A stretch of DNA of 64,000 nt from Maricaulis sp039978735 (GCF_039978735.1 NZ_JBDWAS010000048.1:1-64000); one strand, 5' to 3'. Positions 35,311 through 44,788 are shown, numbered from the stretch's first letter. Made by a program: numbers and translations. The notes: generated by a model not told the origin, from the letters alone.

Positions 35311-36240
35311 ATGATCCAGCGCAGTCTTCTCTATCTCGGTGCCGTCTTCTATCTGCTCAATGGCGCCAGAATGATCGCGGATCCGCAGGGGTTTTTCGAC
35401 GGCACGGCGGGTGTCAGCGCGACCGGCGGATACAATATGCATTTCATCGTCGATATCGGATTTGCCTTTCTGGTCTCTGCCGGGGCGATGGCGGCCGGCG
35501 TCTGGCTGCGCCGCCGCAGCCTGATCCTGGCCGGGCTGGCCTGGCCGGTCCTGCATGCCGGCTTCCACCTGGCAGGCCTGACCATGCACGGCGCGGTGTC
35601 GCGCGCCGCCTGGGTGGTCGAGACCGGCGGTGTGATCCTGCCTGCGCTGATCCTGGTGTTTCTTGCGCTGCGGGCGCCGCTGGGCGGACTGGGGACGGGG
35701 ATGCCGCGCCTCGTGCATGCGGGGCTGCGGCGGTTCGAGGCGCAGTGGTCCTACGATGCCGCCTACCTGCACCGGCTTGTCGACACGGTGCCGGACAGTG
35801 TGCGCTTCCTGACGGCATTGCAGGACCTGTCCGGTCTTTCTTCCAGGCAAGCCCCGCCCGCGCTGCTTCATGGCGCCTCACTGGCCGCGTCGCTGAATGA
35901 GGATTGCGGGCCGTGCGCGCAGATCACGATCGACAAGATCTGCGCCGATGGTGCCGACCCGGAAACGGTGCGTGCGCTCATCCGGCGGGATTTCGAGCGG
36001 GCTGATCCGGTCTCCGCGCTGGGCTTCTGCTATACGGCCGCGGTCCTGGCCGGTCAGGCGGAGGCGCTGGCGATGCACGACGAAATCGTCGAGCGCTACG
36101 GCAAGGCGGCGCTGTCGGAACTGGCGCTGGCAGTTGTGGTCTCGCGCACCTATCCGACGATGAAGAAGCTGACGGGCTTCGGCGCGGCCTGCCAGAAGCT
36201 TGACGTGGCTGGCCAGACGGAAACAGTGGCAGCCGCATGA
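35311..36240 (+). CDS. Membrane protein with carboxymuconolactone decarboxylase-like C-terminal domain, ECF41 partner
   Basis: A 309-residue protein. The first 135 residues contain about four membrane helices. The rest is an AhpD/CMD-like helical domain with CGPC at residues 199-202 in EDCGPCAQITID. The His that follows the CxxC in typical AhpD sites is not obvious. ECF41 sigma factors are known to be linked to carboxymuconolactone decarboxylase, oxidoreductase or epimerase (COE) proteins, and this fits that partner. GGGAG lies before ATG 35311. Its stop overlaps the sigma gene ATG. Confidence 0.75.
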   Translation: MIQRSLLYLGAVFYLLNGARMIADPQGFFDGTAGVSATGGYNMHFIVDIGFAFLVSAGAMAAGVWLRRRSLILAGLAWPVLHAGFHLAGLTMHGAVSRAAWVVETGGVILPALILVFLALRAPLGGLGTGMPRLVHAGLRRFEAQWSYDAAYLHRLVDTVPDSVRFLTALQDLSGLSSRQAPPALLHGASLAASLNEDCGPCAQITIDKICADGADPETVRALIRRDFERADPVSALGFCYTAAVLAGQAEALAMHDEIVERYGKAALSELALAVVVSRTYPTMKKLTGFGAACQKLDVAGQTETVAAA

Positions 36241-37112
36241 CCGCCCTTGAAACCGATCTGTCGGCCTTCCAGGCCGAACGTCCGCGTCTGATCTCGATCG
36301 CCTATCGCATGCTGGGCGAACGGGCGGCGGCCGAGGATGTGGTCCAGGATGTCTGGCTGCGCTGGGACCGTGCCGATACCGGCGATGTCGCCAATCCCCA
36401 GGCCTGGCTGACTGCTGCTACCACGCGGCTGGCGATCGATGCGCTGCGCAAGGCGCGGGTGCGCCGGGAGGCCTATACGGGCCCCTGGCTGCCCGAACCC
36501 TGGCTGCACGATCCTGCAGACGATCTGTTGGCGCGGATCGAGACGGCACAGCAGGCTGAACTGGCCCTCCTGTGGGCGATGGAGGCCCTGACACCGCGCG
36601 AGCGTGCGGCCTTCATTCTCCACGAGGCCTTCGACACCGGCTACGAGGCGCTCGCCGGGGTTCTGGATACCTCGGAGGCGGCCTGCCGCCAGCTGGTTTC
36701 GCGCGCCCGGCGCAAGACGCGCGGCGGCCCGGCACGCGCGGGAAGCGCGCCGGAGGCCATCATGGAATTGCTGGCCGGCATCATGACGGCCTATGCCAGG
36801 GGCGATATCGGGCAGATCGCGGCGCTTCTGTCCGAGGATGTCGTTGCGATCAGCGATGGTGGCGGCAAGGCGCGGGCCGCCCTGCGTCCGCTCATGGGGG
36901 CGGCAGAGACCGCGCAGGTCATGCATGCCCTGGCGACGCGAAAACCGCCGGACCGGGTGCCGGATCTGGTCTGGATGAATGGCCGGCCCGCGATCGGTAT
37001 TCTCGACGGGGGCGCGAGCGATTTCCTAATGACGGTCACACCGGCGGCGGACAATCCCTCCCGCATCGGCTGGATCTATGTGATGCGAAACCCGCTGAAA
37101 CTGCCGCTCTAA
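36237..37112 (+). CDS. ECF41-family RNA polymerase sigma factor with SnoaL-like domain
   Basis: A 291-residue sigma factor. Region 2 has SIAYRMLGERAAAEDVVQDVWLRW and region 4 has LTPRERAAFILHEAFD. A C-terminal SnoaL/NTF2-like extension carries DGGGK and an IYVMRNPLKLPL end, equivalent to the NPDKL motif of ECF41. In this group the extension acts in place of an anti-sigma factor. It is translationally coupled to the CMD-like gene and overlaps the convergent 37109 gene by four bases. Confidence 0.9.
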   Translation: MTALETDLSAFQAERPRLISIAYRMLGERAAAEDVVQDVWLRWDRADTGDVANPQAWLTAATTRLAIDALRKARVRREAYTGPWLPEPWLHDPADDLLARIETAQQAELALLWAMEALTPRERAAFILHEAFDTGYEALAGVLDTSEAACRQLVSRARRKTRGGPARAGSAPEAIMELLAGIMTAYARGDIGQIAALLSEDVVAISDGGGKARAALRPLMGAAETAQVMHALATRKPPDRVPDLVWMNGRPAIGILDGGASDFLMTVTPAADNPSRIGWIYVMRNPLKLPL

Positions 37113-37519
37113 TTGGCCGTATTGCTCATGGTGCGGGCGGCGGCGAGCCAGGCCCGGGCCTGGGTTTCGTGCTGGAAGACGCGCTCTTCGGTGGTCAGCC
37201 TGTTGCGGCTGGCCAGCTCCCAGTAGGTCAGCGTGGCCTTGGAAAACGGGTCGTTGCAGACTATGGCAGCGCGCCGCTTGTGCGATGGCCTGGCATCGTC
37301 ATTCTCGCGCATGGTCTCCATCATGCGGGTCACGGAATCGGCCCGGATATCGCTCAGCGAGACGTGATCGAGAATGGTCAGGAAGTCATAATCGTCCGAC
37401 CAGCCGGGCTGGATCCGGGCCATGGCGAATACGGACAGGAGTTCATCGGGCGCAAGCTTCCCCGATATGCGGTAGACGCACAGACCGTTCTCGGCTTCGA
37501 AGTCGATGCTGAAATTCAC
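37109..37519 (-). CDS. Hypothetical protein, STAS-like pattern
   Basis: A 136-residue cytosolic protein. The N-terminus NFSIDFEAENGLCVYRISGK followed by alternating beta/alpha segments recalls a STAS or SpoIIAA-like fold, as do several small alphaproteobacterial proteins of this size. No catalytic motif is seen. It is convergent with the ECF41 gene with a four-base stop overlap. Confidence 0.55.
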   Translation of the reverse strand: MNFSIDFEAENGLCVYRISGKLAPDELLSVFAMARIQPGWSDDYDFLTILDHVSLSDIRADSVTRMMETMRENDDARPSHKRRAAIVCNDPFSKATLTYWELASRNRLTTEERVFQHETQARAWLAAARTMSNTAN

Positions 37520-37605
37520 CCTGCGTCCCCGTGCCCGACAGCGGTCTGTCCTTTATGACAACTATTCGAGTATCGGCGCCGGGCGCCCAAAATCAAGGTC
37601 GCGTG

Positions 37606-37995
37606 TTACTCGTCGACGGTTTCCAGCGCTTCATCGAATTCTGCCTCGGGAACAACAGGCCGTGACATGGTGAAGCGGCCCGACCATCCGCGCGTGCGCC
37701 AGATGCCGGCAACCGTATTGCCATCGGGACTCAATTCGCCCGTATAGGCCACGGAATGGATAGCGCCACCGGTGCCGTCATACGTTTTGGTAAGCGAGAC
37801 GATACCGTCCCTGCAGGCGCCCTGGACATGGGCAAACAGACGCGCTGCACCGGGCATCGCGAACGTGTTGGGCTCGTCGGTCCGGCCGGTCAGCAGGCCG
37901 CCGCGATCATCGATACTGGCGATGAAAGTCACAGGGGCTTCGCCGAGCGGATAGCCGTACTCGCCGAACCAGACCCCGGTCAGGTCGTTTGTCAT
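37606..37995 (-). CDS. Hypothetical protein
   Basis: A 129-residue acidic protein. It has MTNDLTGVWFGEYGYP at the start, IWRTRGWSGRFTMSRP near the end and predicted beta-rich structure. This recalls small lipocalin-like or polymorphic beta-barrel proteins, but no family is assigned. AAGGGA lies before ATG 37995. The coding frame is supported by lack of a competing frame and by GC bias. Confidence 0.6.
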   Translation of the reverse strand: MTNDLTGVWFGEYGYPLGEAPVTFIASIDDRGGLLTGRTDEPNTFAMPGAARLFAHVQGACRDGIVSLTKTYDGTGGAIHSVAYTGELSPDGNTVAGIWRTRGWSGRFTMSRPVVPEAEFDEALETVDE

Positions 37996-38056
37996 CTTGG
38001 TCCCTTGCACGGCCCAGTGGTGTCGGTTGAGACCGCACCCGTCAAGGGGAGGACAC

Positions 38057-38087
38057 AAAAAAGGGCGAAGCCGCAGGCTCCGCCCTT
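38057..38087 (-). terminator. Rho-independent terminator after icd
   Basis: Arms AAGGGCGAAGCC and GGCTCCGCCCTT (one mismatch) flank a three-base loop, with an A-run at 38057-38062 that reads as a U-run on the minus strand. It lies 24 bases past the icd stop. Confidence 0.85.
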
Positions 38088-38111
38088 CATGAGGTTCGTC
38101 TGATCGAAGGA

Positions 38112-39335
38112 TCAGCCCCAGTTGGCCATGGCCTTCTGGAAGTTCTCGTCGACCTTGTCGAGGAAGCCCTCGGTGGACAGCCAGCCCTGCTGCTCGCCGA
38201 CCAGGAGTGCGAGGTCCTTGGTCATGTAGCCGGCCTCGACGGTCTTGATGATCGTGTCTTCGAGCGTCTTGGCGAATTTCTGCAGGTCTTCATTGCCATC
38301 CATGCGGCCGCGATGGGTCAGGCCCTGCGTCCAGGCAAAGATCGAGGCGATCGAGTTGGTCGAGGTCTGCTCGCCGCGCTGGTGCTGGCGGTAGTGACGC
38401 GTGACGGTGCCGTGCGCAGCTTCCGCTTCCACCGTCTTGCCGTCCGGCGACATCAGCACCGACGTCATCAGGCCGAGCGAGCCGAAACCCTGGGCGACGG
38501 TGTCGGACTGCACGTCGCCATCATAGTTCTTGCAGGCCCACACGAAACCACCGGACCACTTCATGGCCGCGGCGACCATGTCGTCGATCAGGCGGTGCTC
38601 GTAGGAGATGCCCTTGGACTGGAAGGCGTCCTTGAACTCGGCGTCGAAGATTTCCTGGAACAGGTCCTTGAAGCGGCCGTCATAGGCCTTGAGGATCGTG
38701 TTCTTGGTCGACAGGTAGACCGGCCAGCCGCGCTGCAGGCCGTAATTGAACGAGGCGCGCGCGAAGTCACGGATCGACTCGTCCAGATTGTACATGCCCA
38801 TGGCAACGCCGGCGCCCGGGAAGTTGAACACTTCGTACTCGACCGGCTCGCCACCGTCTTCCGGCGTGAAGGTCATCGTCAGGCGGCCCTTGCCGGGAAC
38901 CAGGAAGTCGGTCGCCTTGTACTGGTCGCCGAAAGCGTGGCGGCCGATCACCATCGGCTGTTGCCAGCCCGGCACCAGGCGCGGAATGTTGGAAATCACG
39001 ATCGGCTCGCGGAAGACAACGCCGCCGAGGATGTTGCGGATCGTGCCGTTCGGCGAGCGCCACATCTTCTTCAGGCCGAATTCCTCAACGCGGGCTTCGT
39101 CCGGCGTGATCGTGGCGCACTTGACGCCGACACCGTATTCCTTGATCGCGTTGGCGGCGTCGATGGTGATCTGGTCGTCCGTCTCGTCACGCTTGGTGAC
39201 CGAGAGGTCGTAGTATTTCAGATCAATGTCGAGATAGGGCAGGATCAGCTTGTCCTTGATCATCTGCCAGATAATGCGGGTCATCTCGTCGCCGTCGAGC
39301 TCGACGACCGGGGTATCGACTTTGATCTTCGCCAT
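38112..39335 (-). CDS. icd: NADP-dependent isocitrate dehydrogenase (eukaryote-like dimeric type)
   Basis: A 407-residue enzyme that converts isocitrate to 2-oxoglutarate in the TCA cycle. The N-terminus MAKIKVDTPVVELDGDEMTR, the substrate loop with SPNGTIRNILGGVVFREPI, the RHAFGDQYKATDF stretch and the HGTVTRHYRQH region are characteristic. ATG 39335 was preferred over an open upstream frame because homologues begin MAKI(K)V. It has its own terminator. Confidence 0.95.
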   Translation of the reverse strand: MAKIKVDTPVVELDGDEMTRIIWQMIKDKLILPYLDIDLKYYDLSVTKRDETDDQITIDAANAIKEYGVGVKCATITPDEARVEEFGLKKMWRSPNGTIRNILGGVVFREPIVISNIPRLVPGWQQPMVIGRHAFGDQYKATDFLVPGKGRLTMTFTPEDGGEPVEYEVFNFPGAGVAMGMYNLDESIRDFARASFNYGLQRGWPVYLSTKNTILKAYDGRFKDLFQEIFDAEFKDAFQSKGISYEHRLIDDMVAAAMKWSGGFVWACKNYDGDVQSDTVAQGFGSLGLMTSVLMSPDGKTVEAEAAHGTVTRHYRQHQRGEQTSTNSIASIFAWTQGLTHRGRMDGNEDLQKFAKTLEDTIIKTVEAGYMTKDLALLVGEQQGWLSTEGFLDKVDENFQKAMANWG

Positions 39336-39541
39336 GGGTGTTCTGCTTTCTTTTCGGACGTACGGGAGGTGCGCCCGCGAGCGCACGAAAGAATTTGCGC
39401 GCTCTCTAGCATCGGTCATTGAGTCAAGGAAGGCCCGGCCTGAAAAAGCGCGCGCCTGTCCGCCACCGTAACTTTCTCTCAGTCCTCGAACATTGTTAAC
39501 TGCCACTGGCGCCGGGGGGCGTATCGGCACGGGGACATATC

Positions 39542-40981
39542 ATGACAGTCATTCGGATCGGGTTCGCGCTGGCGCTCGCCATGATCGCTTCGGCCTGTGA
39601 CGGTGCGGGCGGCGCTCCGGCGGATAGCGCGGCCCTGATCGAGGGCACCGGTGTGACCGCAACGGTTTCGGAACGGGCCGATGGCCGTTTCGATGTCGAC
39701 TATGTCTTTGCGGCGCCGCAGACCGCCATGATCTTCAGCCGGTCCACGGGCGATTATCGCGTAGGCGCCTGGGAGGTCGCGGGAGAGGGGGCACGTCTCG
39801 ATCGCCTCAACGGTTTCGATACGCTGGTATTCGATGCGCCCGTATCCCGGGTTTCGCTGGTTGCCGAGCCGCGCTTCGTCAATCCGGAGGGCGATTACAG
39901 CCCCTTCGTCGACTTCTCCGATGGCGGTCTTGCCCTGTTCACCGGCCAGTTCGACCTGATGCCCGTGGCCGACGCCGATGCGGCTGCGGCGCTGGAAGGC
40001 CGTCTCGACCGCTGGCGCGGCGACCAGCCCGTGCTCGGTGTCCGGGTCCGCTCCGGCCGGCGGATGGTGTTCGAGGGAGCTGTGCGCGAGGGCGCGATAG
40101 AAGACGTGTCGCTCGGCGGCGGGAGTTTCGTCTATCTCGGCGATGGCGAGATCGTTGAGGGCCGCAGCTATATCGGCGTCATCGACCGGGGCCTGCCGGA
40201 CTGGGTGCTTGCATCCATCGATCGGGACATGGAGGCGATTTTCGATCTCTATGAAACGCGCTGGCAGCGTCCGCTGGAAGAGCGCGCCGTGCTCTATTTC
40301 GCCTTTGGCGGCTACGACAATCCGGGTTTTTCCAACAAGGGCGGGGTCTCCGGATCGGTGATCATGCTGGACACGTCCGGTGAGGCGATGCGAACGGAAT
40401 CGCCGCGCCTGCGCAACTATCTCAACTGGTTTTTCGCCCATGAAGTGGCGCACCAGTTCCAGAATGCCAGCGGCGCCCGCAATGGCGATATGGCGGACAG
40501 CTGGATCCACGAAGGCGGCGCCAACACGATGGCGAATGCGCTGGTTGCTGGCATGACCGGCGATCCGCAGGCCTATCTCGATGCTGCCTATGCCCGGGCC
40601 TGGACGGACTGTCTTCCTGCGCTGCAGGACGGTCCGCTGCGCGGTGCAGGCGCGCGCGGCTATTTCGGCGCATATTACGACTGCGGGTCCCTGGTCTCGC
40701 TGATCGCCGAGGCCGGGGCACCGAACGGGGACATCTATGCGATATGGCAGGCGATGCAGTCCGCCGCACTCGACATGGACGAGCCGGTCAGCGCCGATCT
40801 CTTCTTCGCGGCCATGTCGGGCTTGGGGGCGGATCCGGACCTTGTCCGGCAATTGCGCCGGATCGTGATCGAGGGCGTCGTCGATCCGGCCGGCGAACTG
40901 CGTGCGGCGATGGCAATGACGCCTTTGTCTCCTGAGTTTGACGAGGCCGGCCAGCTGACCGGCTTCGGCGCGCAGAACTAG
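39542..40981 (+). CDS. Gluzincin-like metallopeptidase lipoprotein
   Basis: A 479-residue exported lipoprotein (signal ending MIASAC). HEVAHQFQ supplies an HExxH zinc site, and WIHEGGANTMAN downstream supplies the third ligand Glu, as in M1/M61-type gluzincins. The N-terminal half is beta-rich with no known domain. A TTAAC lies before the gene, near 39496. Its stop codon lies inside the palindromic element 40978-41082. Substrate is unknown. Confidence 0.7.
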   Translation: MTVIRIGFALALAMIASACDGAGGAPADSAALIEGTGVTATVSERADGRFDVDYVFAAPQTAMIFSRSTGDYRVGAWEVAGEGARLDRLNGFDTLVFDAPVSRVSLVAEPRFVNPEGDYSPFVDFSDGGLALFTGQFDLMPVADADAAAALEGRLDRWRGDQPVLGVRVRSGRRMVFEGAVREGAIEDVSLGGGSFVYLGDGEIVEGRSYIGVIDRGLPDWVLASIDRDMEAIFDLYETRWQRPLEERAVLYFAFGGYDNPGFSNKGGVSGSVIMLDTSGEAMRTESPRLRNYLNWFFAHEVAHQFQNASGARNGDMADSWIHEGGANTMANALVAGMTGDPQAYLDAAYARAWTDCLPALQDGPLRGAGARGYFGAYYDCGSLVSLIAEAGAPNGDIYAIWQAMQSAALDMDEPVSADLFFAAMSGLGADPDLVRQLRRIVIEGVVDPAGELRAAMAMTPLSPEFDEAGQLTGFGAQN

Positions 40982-41082
40982 AGCAGGATCGTTTCCTGCG
41001 GAACCGCCCCTGCCCCAGAATCCTGGGTGGTCGCGTGATCGAACCGGTGAACCGGTCACCACTTCACCTGATCACGCTCTAG
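40978..41082. repeat. Inverted-repeat element spanning two convergent stop codons
   Basis: CTAGAGC (40978-40984) and GCTCTAG (41076-41082) are exact inverse ends of a 105-base element. Further inner pairs follow, including GATC blocks and CCGGTTC/GAACCGG segments. TAG in each end serves as the stop of the flanking convergent genes (40979-40981 plus, 41079-41081 minus). It resembles the AGAGC-x-GATC type palindromic repeats dispersed in alphaproteobacteria and could also act as a bidirectional terminator. Confidence 0.6.
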
Positions 41083-43622
41083 CGGTTGCCCAGCAGATCA
41101 AGATAGGACTGGCGCGTGAAGCGCGGTTTGATGCCCGCCTCCAGCTCGCGGATGACAAAGGTGCTGTCCGCGTCGGAGAGCCGGGCCTCCAGCGTGACAT
41201 TCAGACCCTGAAGGTCAGGCAGAATCTCTGCCATCCGGACGGTTCCCGGCGGATCGTCGCCGAGGCAGGGGCGTTGCGTGTGCCGCGCGACCAGGGCGTG
41301 ATCGTCCCTGTATACACCGAAAGTCAGGATCAGATTGGCGTCGGCCGGGCAGGTATAGGTGAAGCCGACGCTCGCGGACTCCGCATCGTCCTGCGGGACA
41401 GGGAAGATGATCCGCAAAGTGCCGTCCGCCGCCAGGCCGTCGACAGTCTGCGACTGGTCCACAAGCTGTGCCAGTTCTGGCGTGCTCGCCGCGGAGACCG
41501 GGAAGGCGAGGGTATTGTCCAGCATGAATACCTGATGGCCGGGAAAGTCGAACACGGCCCAGCTGTTGGCGCGGAGGACGCTGTAGATATCCGGACGCAG
41601 CCAATGGCGTCTTGCCTCTGTCCCCACAACCACCGCATCCGGCGCCAGGGTGCGCAGCGCCGTGGTGAAATGCTCGCTGTTGCGCGCCTGGTGCAGATAG
41701 TGCCGGGCATTGACGGTATACCAGCCATCCTCGAAGTTCAGTGCGCCCGAGGGGCCGATCGATGTCGACAGGTACAGGCGTCGCTGCGGTGACGGGCTCA
41801 GACCGTCGAGCATGGCGTTGATCCTGGCGGACGGCGCGCCGAACTCGGCCAGCGAATCGCGGCTCTTGGGATGCAGAGCCTGAAAGATATTGTATTCTGC
41901 CAGATGATAGCTGCCGGTGGGGAGCAATGCGATCTGCAACCCGCAAAGGGCCGTCAGCGCTAGTGTCGCAGCCCGTAACGCGGCTGGAACCGGTGCGGAG
42001 ACCGCGAGCACGATCCCTGTGGCAACCGCCAGCAGCGCCGGGAAAACGGGCCATAGCAGCCGCAGGTCGTTCTGCAGGGACGTCAGGGTGCCGACGGTCG
42101 CCAGAAGACCGGCCAGAATGACCAGCCACACGCGCTGTCCCTTGACGAGGGCAGCTGCCGCAGCGGGCAGGGCAAGCAGCAGACCCGCGCCCAGCGATCC
42201 GCGCAGGTCGTGGGGCGATATGGACTGGGTGTCGAACACCAGGCGGACGAACATGTCGAGGCTGGCAAAGCCCTCATGCGGGGTCTGGTGCTGGTTCGGC
42301 GGGTAGAAAGCTGACTGGAAAATCTGGTTGTAGTACGGAAAGACCGGGTTTCCCGTCAGCAGGAAAGTGGCCAGCACGACCGGTACGAGAAGTACGGTCA
42401 TGGCAATCGCGGTGGCGGCGGTAAGGATGGCTATGGATCCGATCGGGCGGCGATGTTGCATGAACAGCGTTGCCACGGCGAGCGCATACAGGAAAACGCT
42501 CATCACCCAGGCCGAATTCTTGCTGGCGGCGGCGCCTGCGAGGCACAGGCCGAAGCCGATCAGATAGGGCGCTACGGCGGCCGTTGTGCGGGACCTCAGC
42601 GCGAGAACCAGTGCAGCCACGGCACCTGTGATGAACATCGCGACGGCATTGTCGTAGTAAAAATCGCCGGAGAGCTTCAGCAGCACCGGGGTGGAGATCA
42701 CGATTGCGCCTGCCGCCCAGCCGGCGATTCGAGACCGGAAAATCGTGTGTGCGATCACGGCAGCGCACGCCGCATAGAGGGCGGCCTGGACACAGTTCAG
42801 GGCCCGGGCGCCGCCTTCTCCTGCCATCAGATAGGCTGAGCCGGCGAGGTGGAGCCCGCCCAGCGGCTGCAGCCCCCAGGCGGCGCGCCAGGGGGCCTGG
42901 TGCCATTCGCCATGAACCCGCAAATGTTCGAAATAGCCCTGGTAAGCGGCCCGGGCGTCGGGACCGAGTTCGGGCAGCAGGCTCATCAATGTGAAGGTCA
43001 GGAAGCATGCGGTGCCCAAGAGCGCAAATCCGGCCGGTGCGCGTCCCACCGAGCGGCCGGCGACGGCGAGGCTGAGCCGTGCGATCTGGCGCCCGTCCCG
43101 GCCGAGCGCGGCCCAGGCCAGCGCCCCCAGTGCCAGATATCCGGCAAAATGCGTGTTCGTTGTGTTCAGGGGAATCCAGAACGCTGCCCAGAGCGCGCCG
43201 CTGACCATTGCCAGACCGGACACGGTACTGACAATCAGCAGGCCGGCGCCGGGGCGGCCCCTCACGCTGCGGGGAAACAGGCCTGTCGAGATCCGCCAGA
43301 CAACGGCAAGCCCCAGCAGCGTGGATGCACCCAGCTGCACGAGCAGTCCGGCGGCTACACCAGGCCCCCAGCTGAACAGCATGAACAGGATGACGGGCAT
43401 CCAGGCGATCCATTTGCGCGTCCTGTCGAGAAAAGGACGGACGATCAGCATGGTTGCGACAGTCGCAAGTGCGGGCAGGAAAAACGTCCAGATACCGCCT
43501 ACGCCCGGCAGCCAGCGCGCCGAAGACTCTGCGGGCCAGACGGCAAAAACGGCGAGCGCAACGAGAACGACAACGCCGGTGAGCGCCGCCGTCGCGACGG
43601 GAATGACAGCCGCTCTAGTCAT
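41079..43622 (-). CDS. Polytopic membrane glycosyltransferase-like protein
   Basis: An 847-residue protein with about 14 hydrophobic helices in the N-terminal two thirds. The C-terminal soluble part has predicted beta structure, as in GT39/GT83 (PMT/ArnT-like) proteins that use lipid-linked sugars. Local sequence FYYDNAVAMF in the region between helices fits the acidic first-loop feature only loosely. ATG 43622 overlaps the GT2 gene stop by eight bases, so the two are coupled. Confidence 0.6.
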   Translation of the reverse strand: MTRAAVIPVATAALTGVVVLVALAVFAVWPAESSARWLPGVGGIWTFFLPALATVATMLIVRPFLDRTRKWIAWMPVILFMLFSWGPGVAAGLLVQLGASTLLGLAVVWRISTGLFPRSVRGRPGAGLLIVSTVSGLAMVSGALWAAFWIPLNTTNTHFAGYLALGALAWAALGRDGRQIARLSLAVAGRSVGRAPAGFALLGTACFLTFTLMSLLPELGPDARAAYQGYFEHLRVHGEWHQAPWRAAWGLQPLGGLHLAGSAYLMAGEGGARALNCVQAALYAACAAVIAHTIFRSRIAGWAAGAIVISTPVLLKLSGDFYYDNAVAMFITGAVAALVLALRSRTTAAVAPYLIGFGLCLAGAAASKNSAWVMSVFLYALAVATLFMQHRRPIGSIAILTAATAIAMTVLLVPVVLATFLLTGNPVFPYYNQIFQSAFYPPNQHQTPHEGFASLDMFVRLVFDTQSISPHDLRGSLGAGLLLALPAAAAALVKGQRVWLVILAGLLATVGTLTSLQNDLRLLWPVFPALLAVATGIVLAVSAPVPAALRAATLALTALCGLQIALLPTGSYHLAEYNIFQALHPKSRDSLAEFGAPSARINAMLDGLSPSPQRRLYLSTSIGPSGALNFEDGWYTVNARHYLHQARNSEHFTTALRTLAPDAVVVGTEARRHWLRPDIYSVLRANSWAVFDFPGHQVFMLDNTLAFPVSAASTPELAQLVDQSQTVDGLAADGTLRIIFPVPQDDAESASVGFTYTCPADANLILTFGVYRDDHALVARHTQRPCLGDDPPGTVRMAEILPDLQGLNVTLEARLSDADSTFVIRELEAGIKPRFTRQSYLDLLGNR

Positions 43623-44673
43623 CAGTCTCGAACTGGCTGGCGGGGCGGCCGACGCCGATGCCGAGAAGCCAGGAAATCGGCTGTTTGGGTTCCTTGCCGA
43701 TGTCATAGTTGAGGAAGCCGACAAGGAATATCGTCGCCAGGATAACCAGAACCTCGATCAGCGCGACGGCGCCGCCTGAGCGGGGAATGCCTGTAAGTGT
43801 GCTCTGGGTCCAAGCCGACATTGCGCCCAGCGTGCCGAAAACCGCGAACACGAGGCCCAGGAAGAGCAGCACGCTGCCGGGATTAAAGTCGCGGAGCACA
43901 TACTGGTAGAAGAGCCGTTTGGCGAGCGTGACAACGTGCCGTCCGGCAAACTTGAATAGCTCCGAGCGGACATCGAGGCTGCTTTCCTCGTCGCCGTAGA
44001 CCGCGTTGTGGGGAATCTCGACAACCTTGGCGCCCAGGGTGTTAATCCGGAACAAGAGGTCGGTTTCGAAGAAATACCGCTTCGAGAGTTTTTCCATTGG
44101 CAGGCATTCCGCCAGCCGGCGATCAAGGGCGATATAGCCATTCGTGGGATCAGACAACGAGTAGTACCCGGTCGAGAACCGGCTGATGAAGGTAAGAGCC
44201 AGATTTCCGGCCCGACGGGCGAAAGGCATGGTCTCGGACGCTTCCAGATAGAAAAACCGGTTGCCCTTCACATAATCCGCATGGCCGTTGACGATCGGTG
44301 CCGCGAAGTGGCCGGCAAGCGTGGCATCCATCTGTCCGTCGCCGTCGACCTTGACCAGCACATCCGCGCCGCGCGCCATCGCCTCCCGCATGCCGGTCAG
44401 CACCGCACCGCCCACGCCCTGGTTCCGGTCGTGACGCACGACCGTTACCCGCGGGTCGCTACAGGTCTGTTCGACAAAGTCGCCGCTTTTCTCGGGGCAG
44501 GCGTCATCAACCACGATGATCGTCGAGACTTCGCGTCCGACATCCCCGATAACGCCCAGAATGTGGTCGCGAACCCGATAGGCGGGAATAATCACGGCGA
44601 TGCGCGGCGAGGCCGGGGTCTCCACCGAAGGGTTGCTGCGCGGACCCGGTCCTGTATCTCGATGCAGACTCAC
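43615..44673 (-). CDS. GT2 family polyprenyl-phosphate glycosyltransferase (GtrB/DPM-like)
   Basis: A 352-residue protein. GTG 44673 has AAGGGA five bases upstream; the frame extends further but the prefix looks non-coding. RIAVIIPAYRVRDHI and IIVVDDACPE are GT2 start motifs. VKVDGDGQMD gives the DxD-type metal site. Two C-terminal membrane helices (about residues 270-335) match GtrB/DPM1 type enzymes that charge polyprenyl phosphate with a sugar. It is divergent from the SMR-like gene and coupled to the membrane glycosyltransferase. Confidence 0.85.
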   Translation of the reverse strand: MSLHRDTGPGPRSNPSVETPASPRIAVIIPAYRVRDHILGVIGDVGREVSTIIVVDDACPEKSGDFVEQTCSDPRVTVVRHDRNQGVGGAVLTGMREAMARGADVLVKVDGDGQMDATLAGHFAAPIVNGHADYVKGNRFFYLEASETMPFARRAGNLALTFISRFSTGYYSLSDPTNGYIALDRRLAECLPMEKLSKRYFFETDLLFRINTLGAKVVEIPHNAVYGDEESSLDVRSELFKFAGRHVVTLAKRLFYQYVLRDFNPGSVLLFLGLVFAVFGTLGAMSAWTQSTLTGIPRSGGAVALIEVLVILATIFLVGFLNYDIGKEPKQPISWLLGIGVGRPASQFETDD

Positions 44674-44788
44674 GGCGATCCCTTGGTCATTCTCATGCTG
44701 GCCAAAGGCGCTATCATGACGTGAAGGGCATTGGAAGTTGTATTGCGGACAGCCGGGCTCTGCCACGGGCCGGGGTCAGGGGGCAGCC

